A stretch of 64,000 bases of DNA from assembly GCF_023343835.1 (NCBI RefSeq), contig NC_064443.1, positions 15,500,001-15,564,000 on the forward strand. The letters are read 5' to 3'. Of the stretch, positions 14,001-25,300 are shown one piece after another (the first letter of the stretch is position 1; the number at the start of each line of letters is the position of its first letter). The notes beneath the pieces were generated by a model that did not search any database, was not told the origin of the DNA, and was given only the letters and a program-made list of their open reading frames with translations. A program made the position numbers and the translations under genes. The stretch comes from Lagopus muta. Lineage: Eukaryota; Chordata; Aves; Galliformes; Phasianidae.

Positions 14001-15848
14001 GTGGTTGGGACGCGGATGTAAGGGGTGCGTCTTCTATAGAGGGAAGCAGCTAACCCCACAATGTCCAGGCAAACACCTCCTCCGATGGCAATGATGGGCT
14101 CTGTTCGCCTGTCAATGCTGAAGTTCTGAACTTCTTGCAGGATGTTCAAGACCAGGTCCATGGATTTCGTCTCTTCTGTGGTAGGCAGGGCGAGGATTTT
14201 GTGCTGCACGTTGTTCTCTTCAAAGTAACGCCGGACTTTGGTGCCATAAAGTTCATTCACGACTTCATCTATGACGATAAAGCGCCTCAGCCTCCTTTTG
14301 CCACCAGTGGTTAGCTCGAGTTGCTGGGTGTCAGTGGTGTGACCCCAGAGAAGAGTAGTGTTAGAGGGATCCAGAATGTTGTTTGTTTCTACCACTTTGT
14401 AGCAGAAATAGATGGGAGCTTCAACTGTCCAGGAAATCCCACCTTCAGAGACACATTCACCTCTAGCAAGGATGAGAAAACATAGCTTGCAATCATTATA
14501 TTTCTCTTTTATACCCTGCATGTCTGAACTGGTTTAAGGAGGTAACCAAAGGTGGGGAACGCGTAGCATCTCTGCCTGTGCACTGCAGAATCGTGGGGCC
14601 GCAAGATGGATAAACCTCATCACATCTAAGTGAAAAGTCAGATGGATGAAATTCCATGTGACAATGACAGAAAGGAACCATAAGGGTTGAAGAAATAAGA
14701 AATTTCCCTTCCAGTTCTCGTCTGTCAGCAAAACAGCAGAAAACCCCAGACCAATAATTTCAGCTTCCCAGAAGGGAAAGGAGAAGTGATTTTCAACATT
14801 TTTTCAAAGATTTTATCAAGGAAACCTTGTCTTCCTGGTAGATTTTGATGGTAAGAATTGACTTACTCCCATCTACCTTCACGCACCCACACACAAACCT
14901 CCACAGAAAGCTCTCTACCATATATTGGTAAGAGTGAATTGATGCTTCTCAAAACAAACATGATAGAAAAAGGAAGTGCTGCTAGACAGCGAAAGAAAGC
15001 AGGGAAGATTTGAGAGATACTTAATAATAGCAAGAAAGGACAAAATGAAACTGTGAAGTGTATTTTATGAGACTCTTCATCTGCAGATGGAGAAAAATTG
15101 AAAGTTTCTGTGAAACTTCAGCTTGTTTTCTGAATGGATGGCTCATTGGATAATCAGGTTTCTCCACATGCCTGATTTCTTTCCACATGCCTGAGCATCC
15201 TCTTGGATGGCGTCTTGGGGGCACTTTGCTTTCTTTGATACCAAACTCCCTCTGAATCTGACCCTAACTCTTTTAAGTGTTAAAGAAAAGCAGTGTGGAT
15301 TTATACCTTCCAAAAAATTCTTCTGACCTTTTAAAACACAATATTACTGAAAGTATTATTGTGCACATTTTAATGCACAAACTTATGCTTTCAGTTTGTA
15401 ATTTTGCTGCACCTGCATTCATCTCCAGCATGTGACCCTTAAGAGACATGGTAATTCTGGATGTTAGTTGGTGGAACTGGCTTTGGATGGCACAACCAAC
15501 ACCAATCACAGCCCCTCAGCTGTATGAAAACAGCAGAGAATTTGCAGCTGACCTTTCCCTTGTTGAAAGAGAGCTCAGCTGAGGTGCATCCCACTGGGGA
15601 CACAGCACACTTTGCACAGCCAGAGCTGTCCAGCCCTATCACCAATGTACTGGGAGCAATGTGAGCTCCTATACTTACATTTTTGCTTCGGAAAGAATGA
15701 TCTTGTCCTCGGGATCAGAAAGGGTTTCTCCTTTCTTGACCCGGCACCACGTGCTCTTGACTCGCACCAGTTGGAAGTCTGTCTGCTGGGGCTCCTTGGG
15801 TGCTGCAGCTGCTGCCATCGGTACAAAACCCTCTTCTGACACTGGCAT
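10927..15848 (-). CDS. EEVS: 2-epi-5-epi-valiolone synthase (EEVS), five spliced coding exons
   Basis: A sugar-phosphate cyclase related to dehydroquinate synthase. It uses NAD and a divalent metal to cyclise sedoheptulose 7-phosphate to 2-epi-5-epi-valiolone, the first step to gadusol. Coding exons, 5' to 3' on the minus strand: 15848/15818-15679, 14462-13829, 12911-12678, 11997-11745 and 11027-10927. All phases fit, giving 453 aa from the inner ATG, or 463 aa from the outer. Visible motifs (inner-ATG numbering): NAD glycine motif GGGVCLD 174-180, PTTLL 199-203, DASVGAK 207-213 and KNKLG 222-226. The expected metal ligands are all present: E255 in GEILK, H328 in DFGH and H344 in MHGEAV. No stop or frameshift is seen. 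Divergent from MT-Ox; placental mammals lack it. Confidence 0.93.
11028..11744 (-). other. EEVS intron 4
   Basis: A 717-base intron. Open frames on the minus strand here extend exon 4 past its donor and have no family similarity. Confidence 0.85.
11745..11997 (-). CDS. EEVS: EEVS exon 4
   Basis: 253 bases between acceptor TTTTCAG (AG at 11999-11998) and donor GTACAAAG (11744). It opens RVLPSLMHGEAVTIDMAF with the third metal-binding histidine and continues LELPVWHGACSWALIQTAL to RMPLPTGLGVA plus one base. It is notably GC-rich compared with the surrounding introns, so the opposite strand and the other frames also show long open stretches, which are shadows. Confidence 0.94.
11998..12677 (-). 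other. EEVS intron 3 with T22/A22 tract
   Basis: A 680-base intron. It carries a T22 run at 12621-12642 on the plus strand, which reads as an A tract in the EEVS transcript shortly after the exon 3 donor. Confidence 0.85.
12678..12911 (-). CDS. EEVS: EEVS exon 3
   Basis: 234 bases (78 codons, phase 0 at both ends) between acceptor ATCTAG (AG at 12913-12912) and donor GTGAGTG (12677). It reads MALMKHKGLFDLLKSHG, continuing GEILK of exon 2 exactly as in the cyclase family. It carries RLVDFGHLISPELEM with the second metal-binding histidine. A T22 tract lies just beyond the donor at 12621-12642. Confidence 0.95.
12912..13828 (-). other. EEVS intron 2 with TA-rich microsatellite
   Basis: A 917-base intron. 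A TATA/TAG-rich tract at about 13625-13703 ends in GAGAGAGAG on the plus strand. Confidence 0.85.
13829..14462 (-). CDS. EEVS: EEVS exon 2 (NAD-binding and active-site core)
   Basis: 634 bases between acceptor TTGCTAG (AG at 14464-14463) and donor GTATGA (starting 13828). It encodes about residues 47-258. It contains WTVEAPIYFCYKV, LDPSNTTLL, the glycine motif GGGVCLD, VPTTLLSYVDASVGAKNGVN, KNKLGGYTPP and the metal ligand in GLGEILK. The open frame running up to an ATG at 14521 reads through the acceptor and is not the start. Confidence 0.95.
14463..15678 (-). other. EEVS intron 1
   Basis: A 1.2-kb intron between the first coding exon and the core exon. No repeats or extra exons are recognised. 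Confidence 0.85.
15679..15848 (-). CDS. EEVS: EEVS exon 1 (N-terminus, two possible starts)
   Basis: The donor GTAAGT is at 15678-15673. There are two in-frame ATGs, at 15848 (A at -3, C at +4) and 15818 (C at -3, G at +4). An in-frame TAG lies a few codons above the outer ATG, so no longer start exists in this exon. From the inner ATG it reads MAAAAAPKEPQQTDFQLVRV and ends LSEAK plus two bases. DFQLVRVK is the start of the family-like sequence. The first ATG met by scanning has the better -3 base, so I include it, but either is possible. Confidence 0.8.
15748..15753. promoter_or_regulatory. CACGTG E-box within EEVS exon 1
   Basis: The palindrome lies in the coding part of exon 1, so coding constraint alone could explain it. 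It matters mainly as part of the cluster of CACGTG boxes at 15748, 16026, 19588, 19680 and 20736. Confidence 0.3.
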
Positions 15849-17824
15849 GTTTCTAGGAAAGTCAAACCTCTGCTAGGAGATCTCACGTAGCTTGGTGACT
15901 TTGAGGTGCTTTTTAAAGTCTCCAGGTGACCAGATGTTGGAAGGGGAGGTGGCACGGAGAGCAATTACAAAACGAAGGTTATCTAATCTGAGACGTGAGT
16001 TAGGAGTGTGAGGAGCATCTGAAGACACGTGCAGGCTACGGGATGGGGTTGTATAATCAGCTAGTTTTATAATGCCTGAGGAGTACAATGGGAGACCGTA
16101 GATTAATACCTAACATCATGCCCTACAGCAAATTTGATCTTATGAAAGCAAATTCTGTGATCTTCATTGCTGTTAAGGAACTTCCTTCTTTTTGCATGGA
16201 GACTCTGGGGCTCTGACCTGCTCTTGTGAGAGGGAGAGGGGAGCGGGAGCGCAGGGATTGGTTTGACACTGGCTGCTTTGAGCTCCCATTCCCAGCTTTG
16301 CATTAAGCACTGAAAAGAGTTTTTTTATTGTTTTCAGATATAGCTACAGGTTCCAAAAAGCAATCAGAGGCTGTTTGATCCCTGAAGGGCTGTTTGGGGG
16401 ATGAGCAGAGTTTTGATTCATTTGCCCAGCTTCCCTGGGATTCTAATGCACTGAACTTTCCCTACAAAGGGATAAATTAGGTCTGAGTTACAGAACCTTC
16501 TCCTGATCTGCTGGGCTCATGCTGCAGTTTTCACTCAGCTGTGTTAAGAGAATGCCAGATCTCCTACACTGATGAGCAGAGCATACTGCCCCAACCCAAA
16601 GGCACAGGGGTGCTGTGGGGAGGGCTCCAGAAGATGGGTCCCTGGCGTGGTTTCAACAGCAAGGCCTGGAGGTACAGACTCAACTTTGCCTTCTCCTCAG
16701 CTATTTCTTAGAAATCTGTCCTTTGAAAGCAGAAAGAAAACCCAGGAAAATTGATCACAGGTCTAAAAGCAGAGGCTGGGAAATATTGTTCTTCAAGAGC
16801 CTGCTGAGCAAGAGCTAGGTCTTGTTGCTTTGAAGGCTTCATGGCAGCCAAACTCATCAAGAAACTTAGATTTATATCGAATTTCAGTTTGGGAAAGAGA
16901 TGCAAGAACAAACTCCCCTGAAGTCGTGCACTGCTGCTCCATGGAGGGAGTACCACCTAACACAGAGTTTCTGCTGGCTTCATCTGCAGATGGCAAAGCA
17001 CTTCACAGAAGGGATAAGATGTTATCCCCATTTTATGGAATAGGAGAACAGAATCCACCAGAAGAGAAGCAACATGCTCAAAGTCACCTCCAAAGCTAGA
17101 GGAGGGAGGAATAGGTGGCATGTTAAAGCTCTTAGCCTGTTTATCAAATACTCATCTGAAATTTTAACTCCCAATACAAACACAATTTGCATCTCTTTCT
17201 ACAGGGGCTGCAGGTTTAATGCAGTTTGTTGTTTACTGAATTATAAACTGGAATAATCTTAGGCATGCAAGGAGATCTGCCCTCTACATCTTGTTTATTT
17301 GTTTTGATTAATAGCAATCTACTGAGTGTTGGGACTTCTTTTATTTGCTTTTCTTCTACTCTTTTGTCCTGAGCATTCACTTATTTTCCGTTTATATTTT
17401 TTAACCTATTTAGGTGGCATCTAAATGACTTGTATTTCATTTCAGAAGGTGACAAACATATTTTCCAACGTTCATCTGTTTGTTGTGGCCAAAGGCTGCC
17501 ACCTCCTTGTGCCACCCCAGCTGTAGCAGCTGTGGCCCATAGGACAAACTTGGATGTGAGTTGTGTTTCTCCCAGGCAGGAGATGCACAGGTTGCTGTGT
17601 GGGGTAACCTCCTCTACAGGCCACTTGTAAATAAGCAGGGGTTCAAAGTCCTGGAGCATTTGCAGCTCCACACCTGATGGTTTAGCTGGGACATGTCTAT
17701 GCTATATTATGAAATTGCTGATTATCTCCTTGAGAACCAGCAGCTTCTCCAGGTCCGGATGTGAACACTGCTGTTACATAAAGCACAGGCACTGAAAGTT
17801 GCTTTTTTTTCCCCTCTTCTCCAG
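15849..17824. other. Intergenic region between the divergent EEVS and MT-Ox genes
   Basis: About 2 kb separating the 5' coding exon of EEVS (minus) from the first recognised exon of MT-Ox (plus). It should hold the EEVS promoter and perhaps a shared or second promoter. I see one CACGTG (16026) and no convincing TATA box. Small open frames here have no recognisable content. Confidence 0.5.
16026..16031. promoter_or_regulatory. CACGTG E-box upstream of EEVS
   Basis: Palindromic CACGTG about 180 bases upstream of the outer EEVS ATG. This is the core bound by MITF/TFE, USF and MYC-type bHLH-zip factors. A second copy is inside EEVS exon 1 at 15748-15753. No flanking T/A typical of the best MITF sites (TCACGTGA) is present, so factor identity is open. 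Confidence 0.4.
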
Positions 17825-17970
17825 CGTCAGACGCCGTTTGATCTCACAGCTGTCCGGGAGCAGCCCAACGTGGCGCAGTGCAGCATTGCAACAAGAAGCT
17901 CAAGAGCTCACCTGGTGAACCTCAACACTGCCACATCGAAGGACAAGAAGCAACATGCAGTGTCCTGCAG
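17825..17970 (+). CDS. MT-Ox: MT-Ox exon 1 (5'UTR plus the first 16 coding bases, 17955-17970)
   Basis: The coding start ATG at 17955 has A at -3 and an in-frame TGA upstream at 17916, and it reads MQCPA then a split codon. Joined to the next exon it gives [20 protein letters not shown]. The exon is preceded by a strong polypyrimidine tract and CCAG (ending 17824), which looks like a splice acceptor, so a further non-coding exon probably lies upstream. The donor is GTAACC at 17971. Confidence 0.7.
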
Positions 17971-19297
17971 GTAACCTTCCTGCTTGGAGCTTGCAGCCCT
18001 CCATGCATGCTTTAGCCCTTAGCAGCTTGTGTTTGCAAACCGGTGACTAAGATGGTCCATGGGCGCTTTCTGATTTCTCCGGCAGAGAGCAGGGAGAGAT
18101 TTTTACCTAACAAGCAAAACTGGCATGAGTGCCATAAGACAGCCAGGGTGACAGTTGGACTGGGTGTACAAAAGGGTTCTGGTGCCTTGAGTGAGAAGAG
18201 CTCAGGAGACTGTGTGGGTTCCTCCAGGAGAGGAGGTGTGCCAGGAGGGGACACCATGGGATGTGTCAGACCTGCCTCCCAGGCTCTGTGGCTTGGCAGA
18301 AAGGAAGAGAGAAAGGTATGTGTGGGGAGAAGTGTTTGGAGCTGAACAGTGGAGGAAGGTCTGCGTGGATCTGAAGTGGGAGGAAAAGGTCTGAACTGGG
18401 AAAAAGGAATGAGAAAACGGGAGAATGGTGAATTGGAGAGTAGACATTGCAGTGCCAAGAGGAGATCTGGCTGTAATTTTGGATGGATTGAGATGCTTGT
18501 TTTATACCAGTATGTTTTCTGCCACCTTAGCCTCTGTGCTAGCTCTGGTAACTGAGTACACTGGGCATACTCCCAATTGCTTGGGAAGATAATATGAGGC
18601 TTCCATGCCCAAGGTTTTATCAGATTTGCAGGTGTTTGGTGCCAGGCAGCTCCTACCAAATGCACCTGGGGTGCTTCAGTGCTCTGCATGGCCAGGAGCA
18701 CTCTTCCCAGTTGACACTGGGGCTGCACAATCAATGTGAAGACTGGAAGGATAGCCCCAGATGGGAAATACTCAGTCTCATATCTCTGAATGCAGCATCT
18801 TTGCTTAGCTTTTATCAAATTCAGACTCGTTTTTTGCATGTTTGTCACCACTCCATGCTTTTTACTGGGCAACTCCCTGCAAAGAGTGCAACATCCTCCT
18901 CTTTCCTGGTTGAGCTCCCCCCATCCAAGTAAACACCATCTAAACCCATCCTGGAAAGGTTTGGTTTCACCTGTAGAATAGATTTTATTCCCTATATTCA
19001 CAAAGAAGATGATGCACAATTAGGTTGGGAAGATGTCTGTGCATAGATAGAACCACGGGTAAGAAACCAGGCGATATAATTTAGTGCTTATGATGGTCCA
19101 GCTGCAGAGCTGTGCACTAAAACAGAAGGACTTTCCCTGGAGTTATGCAGGAAAAAAGCAGTTGCAAAAATTTTCATTCACCTTATTGCTCAGAAGCCTG
19201 AGAGCAGCCAGCCTCAGGCTCTGCTCCAGCTTGTCAGGCCCTTGTATAAACGAAGGCAATTCTGACCTCTGCTGTTGGCCCTAAGCATCACCAGGGC

Positions 19298-19335
<38 letters not shown>

Positions 19336-22300
19336 TAAAAAAAAGGCAGCACTTCTTGAAAAGATTGTATAATCCTTGGCATGGAGGTGTGGAGTTGATT
19401 TTGGCATGTACTGCATGTTGCTGCTGTCTGGGAGCACTTTGTGATGCTTGCAGTTGGTGTTATAACACAGGTTACAAAACAGCTGGAGCTAAATCTTTTC
19501 CCCCTCCCTGAGTGACAGTGCACCCTTGTCAGTTACTCATCCAGGAGTGAAACATGTTGATTGCTGAAATCCGACATGGATTATAAACACGTGTTTTTTC
19601 CGCTAAATTAGCAGGAAGCCTCGGAGTGCTTGACAGGGCAGATGGAGAAGGCAGCTCCTGACACCCAGCATCTTGCAGACACGTGGCAGGAGCCTGGAGG
19701 TGGTGAAAATGTAGCAGAAAGACACTGCGTTGTCACACAGCACATAGCTGGGCTGCGGGGGGTTTGCTGAAGTCAACAAACTAGCAAGGTCTGGGAAAGC
19801 AGCTGTTACTTCTGTACTGACCATTAATTTAGAAATTGCTGAAAGAGGAGCGAGATGCCCGTGATGGTGAGACACCAACATGAGCTGTAAATCAGGGGCT
19901 GCTCTATCTACTCAAAATCTGCTTTTCTTCTGTGTAAGGCTGGGCTGCTGCCAGGAGTATGGTGCTGTATAGGTGACCTCCAAGTCTTCTCCATTAGGGC
20001 AATTCCCGTGTAAAATGAACATGTGTTATTTATTTTCCTGGTCTGCATTCCTACTGTTTGTAACTTGGGTAATGAAAATAAGTTGAAGTTGTCCCAAAAA
20101 ACGGTGTTGTTCTCTTAATATCTACAGAAAGCTGAGATGCCTTGCTCTGAGAAGCAGCCCTTTGGGGAGGTTTAGACCTTTCCCCATTTCCAAAGATGTG
20201 AAGTAGGAGACGCTCAATGTTGCTCCATCCTTAATGAGAAGACCTGACTATCCCCATATCTCTGGTTGAGAACGTGGAGTTGCTCCTGTATCCACCTCAG
20301 ATTTTTCCCCTGAACCCCTCAGACAGAGAAGATATTAAAAAAATAAAATGACATTCCTCTGTCCTGCTCCCATTTGGCTAGAGGTTAACACCAGATCATC
20401 AACAAGGCAATGACAGCAGGTAGGACACCAGTGAGACCCAATGTTTGATGAGTATATCCAAGATGGCATTTTGGGTAGATAGAAAAGAAATGGAGAAGAG
20501 AGAAATCAGAGGTATGTGTCGTGGATGGCCCCACAGCTGCTGGGCTGGTTTGGGCCAGTCCTCCTGAGGAAACATGTCCTTGATGGTGGCTCTGGCCTGC
20601 ATCACTTTGTTTTCAGCAGCTTTTCTGCCACAGAGAATAAAATCCTGCCAGGGGCAATTTCTCCACCCTGGGTGTGCATACAGCTTGTTTGCCATGTGCC
20701 TCAGAGCTGCTCTCACCGGTGCTTTCATAACCCCACACGTGCTCTGACACTTGAGGAATGGGGAATATTTCAGATCTCACTCTGTGTTGTCACAGCTCAC
20801 CGGGAGCCAAAGAGAAGTGAATTAGAAGTGTGTATTCTTTTCAGGTTGAGAAACTTTCCATGGCTGTTTCCATATTTGTTCAAAAACCTGTACTATGTAT
20901 GACTTCTGGTTTAAATGTCTGCTGATTTGAACAGTTATCATTGTTCTTTCTTTTTCCATTTCAGAAACCCCAATGGGAAGCATTGCAGAGAACCTTCTTA
21001 AAGCCCAAGAAATAGCCCTCAATGATCCTCGTGTACCTGAACAACTCAAGAATTACTTACAGAAAGCTCTTCTTGTTGCCCTTGGACTGGACCCTTATTT
21101 GGTTGCAATGGCAACTTCAAAGAGGTATGGATCCCCTTTTATAACTTTGTGCTTTTCTTCTCCGACTGTATGAATATGTTTCTAGATTCTCTGTTCAAAA
21201 TGTGCCATAAATGTGGAGAGCAGAGGAGAGAAGGAGAATGAGAGTTGACTGTGTTCAAATATATCGTGACACTTGCACTGACAAGTGTGTCTGAGTGCAC
21301 CCATGGCCTTGAGGAGAGGAGGTGAGAAGAAGAAGTCTAGCTGTAAGTTGTGTGAGCTGTTTTACCTGATTGCTGCTAACTATGGCAAAGTATTGCACCA
21401 TATTCTTGGAAAAATAAGCAAGCCAGCTTCCAGAAAGGGCTGGCTGAAAAACCCAAGGAAACCCTGGATTGAACCAGTGCTGGGATAAATAAAATATGAC
21501 GAAAAACTGCATCACAATCTCTGACTGCCCCTATAATAACAGCCTTTAAATGCAGCTTTTATCTCCAGCGCTCAACAAACACTAATTAATCTGCTAACTA
21601 AATAACTCTGCTAACTAAACTAATTAATTAAACTAATTTAAGGTATCATTAATTCAGAAGTCCAACTGAAACCCTCATTATTCTTTTTTCTCCTTTTTTT
21701 CAGTATATTACCCAGCCATGTGGGGTCTGCTGAACAATTCCCATTTATCAGTGTACATTCTGATATGTGGAAAAAGCCAGTTCTGTCTTAAATTGACAAT
21801 GTGTAAACTGTTCCAGGCTGTGGATTATGGGAACACTGAGTGTTCGTTCTGTTGCTGAAATAATAGCTGATAGTTGTTTGACTTACGCTTGCTGTATGAT
21901 AATAGCTATACATTATCTTATTAAAGTTGTTAAAGCATTTGTGAGGGGCAGAAAAGAGGTTATATGAAATGTTCTACTCTTTAAGACTTGGATTATCTGA
22001 GTGTGGCTGACACGGGTTATGAATTCTTTCTCATTTTACTGGTGAGTGGTGGGAGGAGAAGAGGGAGGGATAAAAAAGCTCAAATGACTCTAAATTCTGG
22101 CCTGCAGAAGTATCACCAGCCATTTCTGGTGGTTGCTTTCTTCAGATACGGTAATCTAATCTGTCTCCAGGCTATGGACTTTTTACAGTCATCTTTTTAT
22201 TTCCCACTGCAATAGGCAGTATCTCACTTTATCCAGACTTCTCTCAGACATGGGTTCTGTGAAATAGTGTCTGGAGGTGCCCTGTTCTCTTTGCAGTTTG

Positions 22301-25300
22301 GGAAGAAAAGATTTTTCTTTTCTCTTGCAGAAAATTTAAGGTTCTACTTCTCTTGCCCCGTTCTGAGAAGAAATCTTTTTTTTCAGCTGGAAAACAAACA
22401 CACCACCAAACAAAAACTGGCCTTGAAAACTGGAGCAGTTTACTCTGAAACAGACAGTAGGCATTTGCTTGGTACCAATGGGAAAGATTTGGATTTGAAC
22501 GCAGTGCTCCTCTTGGAGTGTGTTCTTCCTGGGACACACAGCCCCCTCTTCCCAACCCAACACAGAAAGGCCAGGAGTCATGGCCAATCTGCTCTTGCTT
22601 ATTACAGAGCCAGGCTCCCCTAGGAGTTCAATTCAATGATATTTGTGATGTCTCTATGCTGCTTTTACATGCTCCTAAGCAGAGGTACTTTTTCTCCAGG
22701 AGTTCCCTGTTTCTTTTACTCTCTGAGATATTCAGATTTTGGTTGCCACCATAACATTGAAATTTCGTTTTCCAGAAAAGTGTCACCTGCCCATGGCTCA
22801 AGGGATGCTGGAGGAACCAAAGCCAGAGTTAAGCCACTCCAAGAGGACACTTCAGGCTGTTTGAATGGCAAGTTGATCAAACAAAATGATAAAATGGCTC
22901 CCAATCAGTGTCAACAAAGTTCCTCATATTCTAGTCTGTTTAGAGTGGGGATAGGATGAATGCCATGGAAAAGTTCAGAACATGTGAAAAAATTCTTAAA
23001 AAGAGAAAGGGGATTTTCCTGCCGGTGCCAACCTTCCTGTTGTATGCATTTTGTCCCTCCCCCACCCCATACCTTTGTGCTCATTCATATATGCTCACAC
23101 ATGCGCTCATGAGTGCTCTCTGTCTTCTCTACTTCATCATGCTTCATGATGCCCATCCCTTACAGAGCAGCAAGGAGATGGTTGTCCTCACTGCAGGGAG
23201 GGGGAAAGCCTTGGTTTTGTTTTGGTGGTGCCTGCTAGGGTGTTATGTGCTTTAGTGTTGAAGGTGGTCTGTGGCAAAGCACTTCACCTTTTCAAATAGC
23301 AGTACTCAGGCTTGGATTCTCATATAAAGCTTATTACACTAAATCTATTCCTAGATTCATTCTTCCCAGATGTTCCCATCCTTTGAGTAATACATCATCA
23401 CAGTGAAGTACTCTTATAATGTATTACACTAATACATTGTTCGAAGGACACCACTGATGATAAATTTCTTAAATGATGGTGCTGTCTAGGGATAATGACT
23501 CTAAGAGCAAACGCAAGGTAATGTAGTGATTTTTTTTAACCGGGTTCCAGAAAGAATATGGAGACATCTTAAAGCCATTTTCATATGGGGGGAATGTTAA
23601 AATATGCAATATTTCAAGCACTATTTAACAAGCACTTGAACAATAGCAGCATTGATGATAAAGGTTCTACATTTCAAACTAGTCCCTCTATTCTGTTGTC
23701 TTCTTGCTGCATTTTAGATAAAATTTGGAACGTTTCTGTTGTTAAACCCTTATCTGAAAGTGTTTTAAGATGTGATTTTATTTTAATGATGACTTAAAAG
23801 GTACGTCTAATTTTCATCGTGAACAAAGAACTGTCTTTCTTAGAGCTTTATTTTTATATTTTCACTTTTGTCTTTCCGCAGGCCACATTTTTAGGATGTT
23901 TATTCATCTGATCAGAGCCAGGAAGATTTTATTAATTGGCAAGCTTAAAGGTTACAGTATCCTTGCTATCGCAGAAGAATTGCCAGATGATGGCAAAATC
24001 TTTGCATGTGCAGAAGTGCCGTATCTCGGAGTGAACAGCCAAGAAGCATTTGATTATTCTTCAGATGGTAAAAAGATAAGCATGCGAGTGGGACCGATAG
24101 CAGACACGTTGGAGGTAAAGTCTGTTGGAAGGGGAATTTGGGAGCTCTTGTTCAGAGCAGATTAAGGAGGTTTGGGCAGGGTCAGCTTGTCCTATTTCCT
24201 GCCCACAGGTTTCTGAGTGGTGACCCTAATTCGAGTGAGCACAACCTTGCACTAGAGTTATTTCTTATTCATGATAATGCATGGTGAGGCTCTGTCACAC
24301 GAAATAGCTTGTTTTCCTTCTTAACCAAAATACTACAGATTTTTGACCACAGGAATCCTTTAAATTTAGGTATGGTGGCAGATTTTTATTTGACTTGGCT
24401 GCTCATTGGATTGGGGTCTCTAATTCCAAACATAATTGTGCACTGCTGGAGGTGCCCCAGTGCTCCCAACAATGGGAAAGTCCTGAAGATGTCTGTAAAT
24501 CACCCACAGCCCATCATTGTTTTCCTCCCAGTGATAACACCACGAGGAGTTGGACCCTGGGTTTTTCACTTCCAGAGCAACGTGATAAGCTTAAGATGTA
24601 CAGACACATTAGATAAATGTGTTTCATTCTGAGTAGTGACTTTGTCCCAAGAACAAGAGAATCTTGTGGATCAAGCTGGAGGAGTTTCACATTTAATTCT
24701 ATTTTATGGATCTCTGTGGCATTGCTGCAGGTCCAGAGTACCAACATGAGAAGCCAATACCAGGTTCATTAAATACAAGGCATTTCTATCATCGTTGCAA
24801 ACCAATTTGAGATGATTCCATCTTCAATCTGGACGTGTCATTGTGAGCTTGATTGTAACTTTATTTCCATTAACAAGTATCTTAATTTTTTTTTTTTTTC
24901 CAAAATGAGGTGGCCAGGAGCTCCCTCGCCTCTGGCTTTCATGACCTCCAAGTTTGATAAGAAAGAAACAAAGAGCTTTGCCAAGTATGTGAATAAATGA
25001 AATGTTACAGATCACCTGCAATGTGCAGCATTTAAAATCCCAGCTCCCTGCAGTGAGTGTGAAATTAATTGAATTGCTGTTGCTCTCTAGTGCCCATTCT
25101 GTGCAACTGACTTACTGTGACTGAATTGAAATATCTAGAGGCAGGCAGAGTACATGCTGTGTAGAGATTAAAGAAGGGAGCAAAGACATGAAAATTAAAT
25201 CCTTAACACATGATGTTGCAATTGATTTTATAGCCTCTGATTGCAAAGCGCAGGCACGTCCTGACCCCAGTTCTACAGGTTCTTGGGGCTTCCAGAATCT

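Larger units (their letters stand above)
17971..20964 (+). other. MT-Ox intron 1
   Basis: A 3-kb intron. It contains three CACGTG boxes (19588, 19680, 20736), an A30 tract at 19301-19330 and, on the opposite strand, the longest open frame of the window (18012-19019). Confidence 0.8.

Noticed and set aside
14463-14521. ATG at 14521 as the EEVS start
   Set aside because: It lies in intron 1 upstream of a good acceptor (TTGCTAG). The phase-matching first exon at 15679-15848 with DFQLVRVK supplies the N-terminus.
22081-22140. Reading SITSHFWW after CCTGCAG as the missing MT-Ox exon
   Set aside because: The similarity is only a few residues, the donor gives the wrong size, and the phase fits poorly. 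Equally good chance matches occur elsewhere in the interval.
22741-22860. Reading KSVTCPW after TTTTCCAG as the missing MT-Ox exon
   Set aside because: It needs a frame that does not fit the end of exon 2 and stops after about 18 codons. Kept only as a weak alternative.
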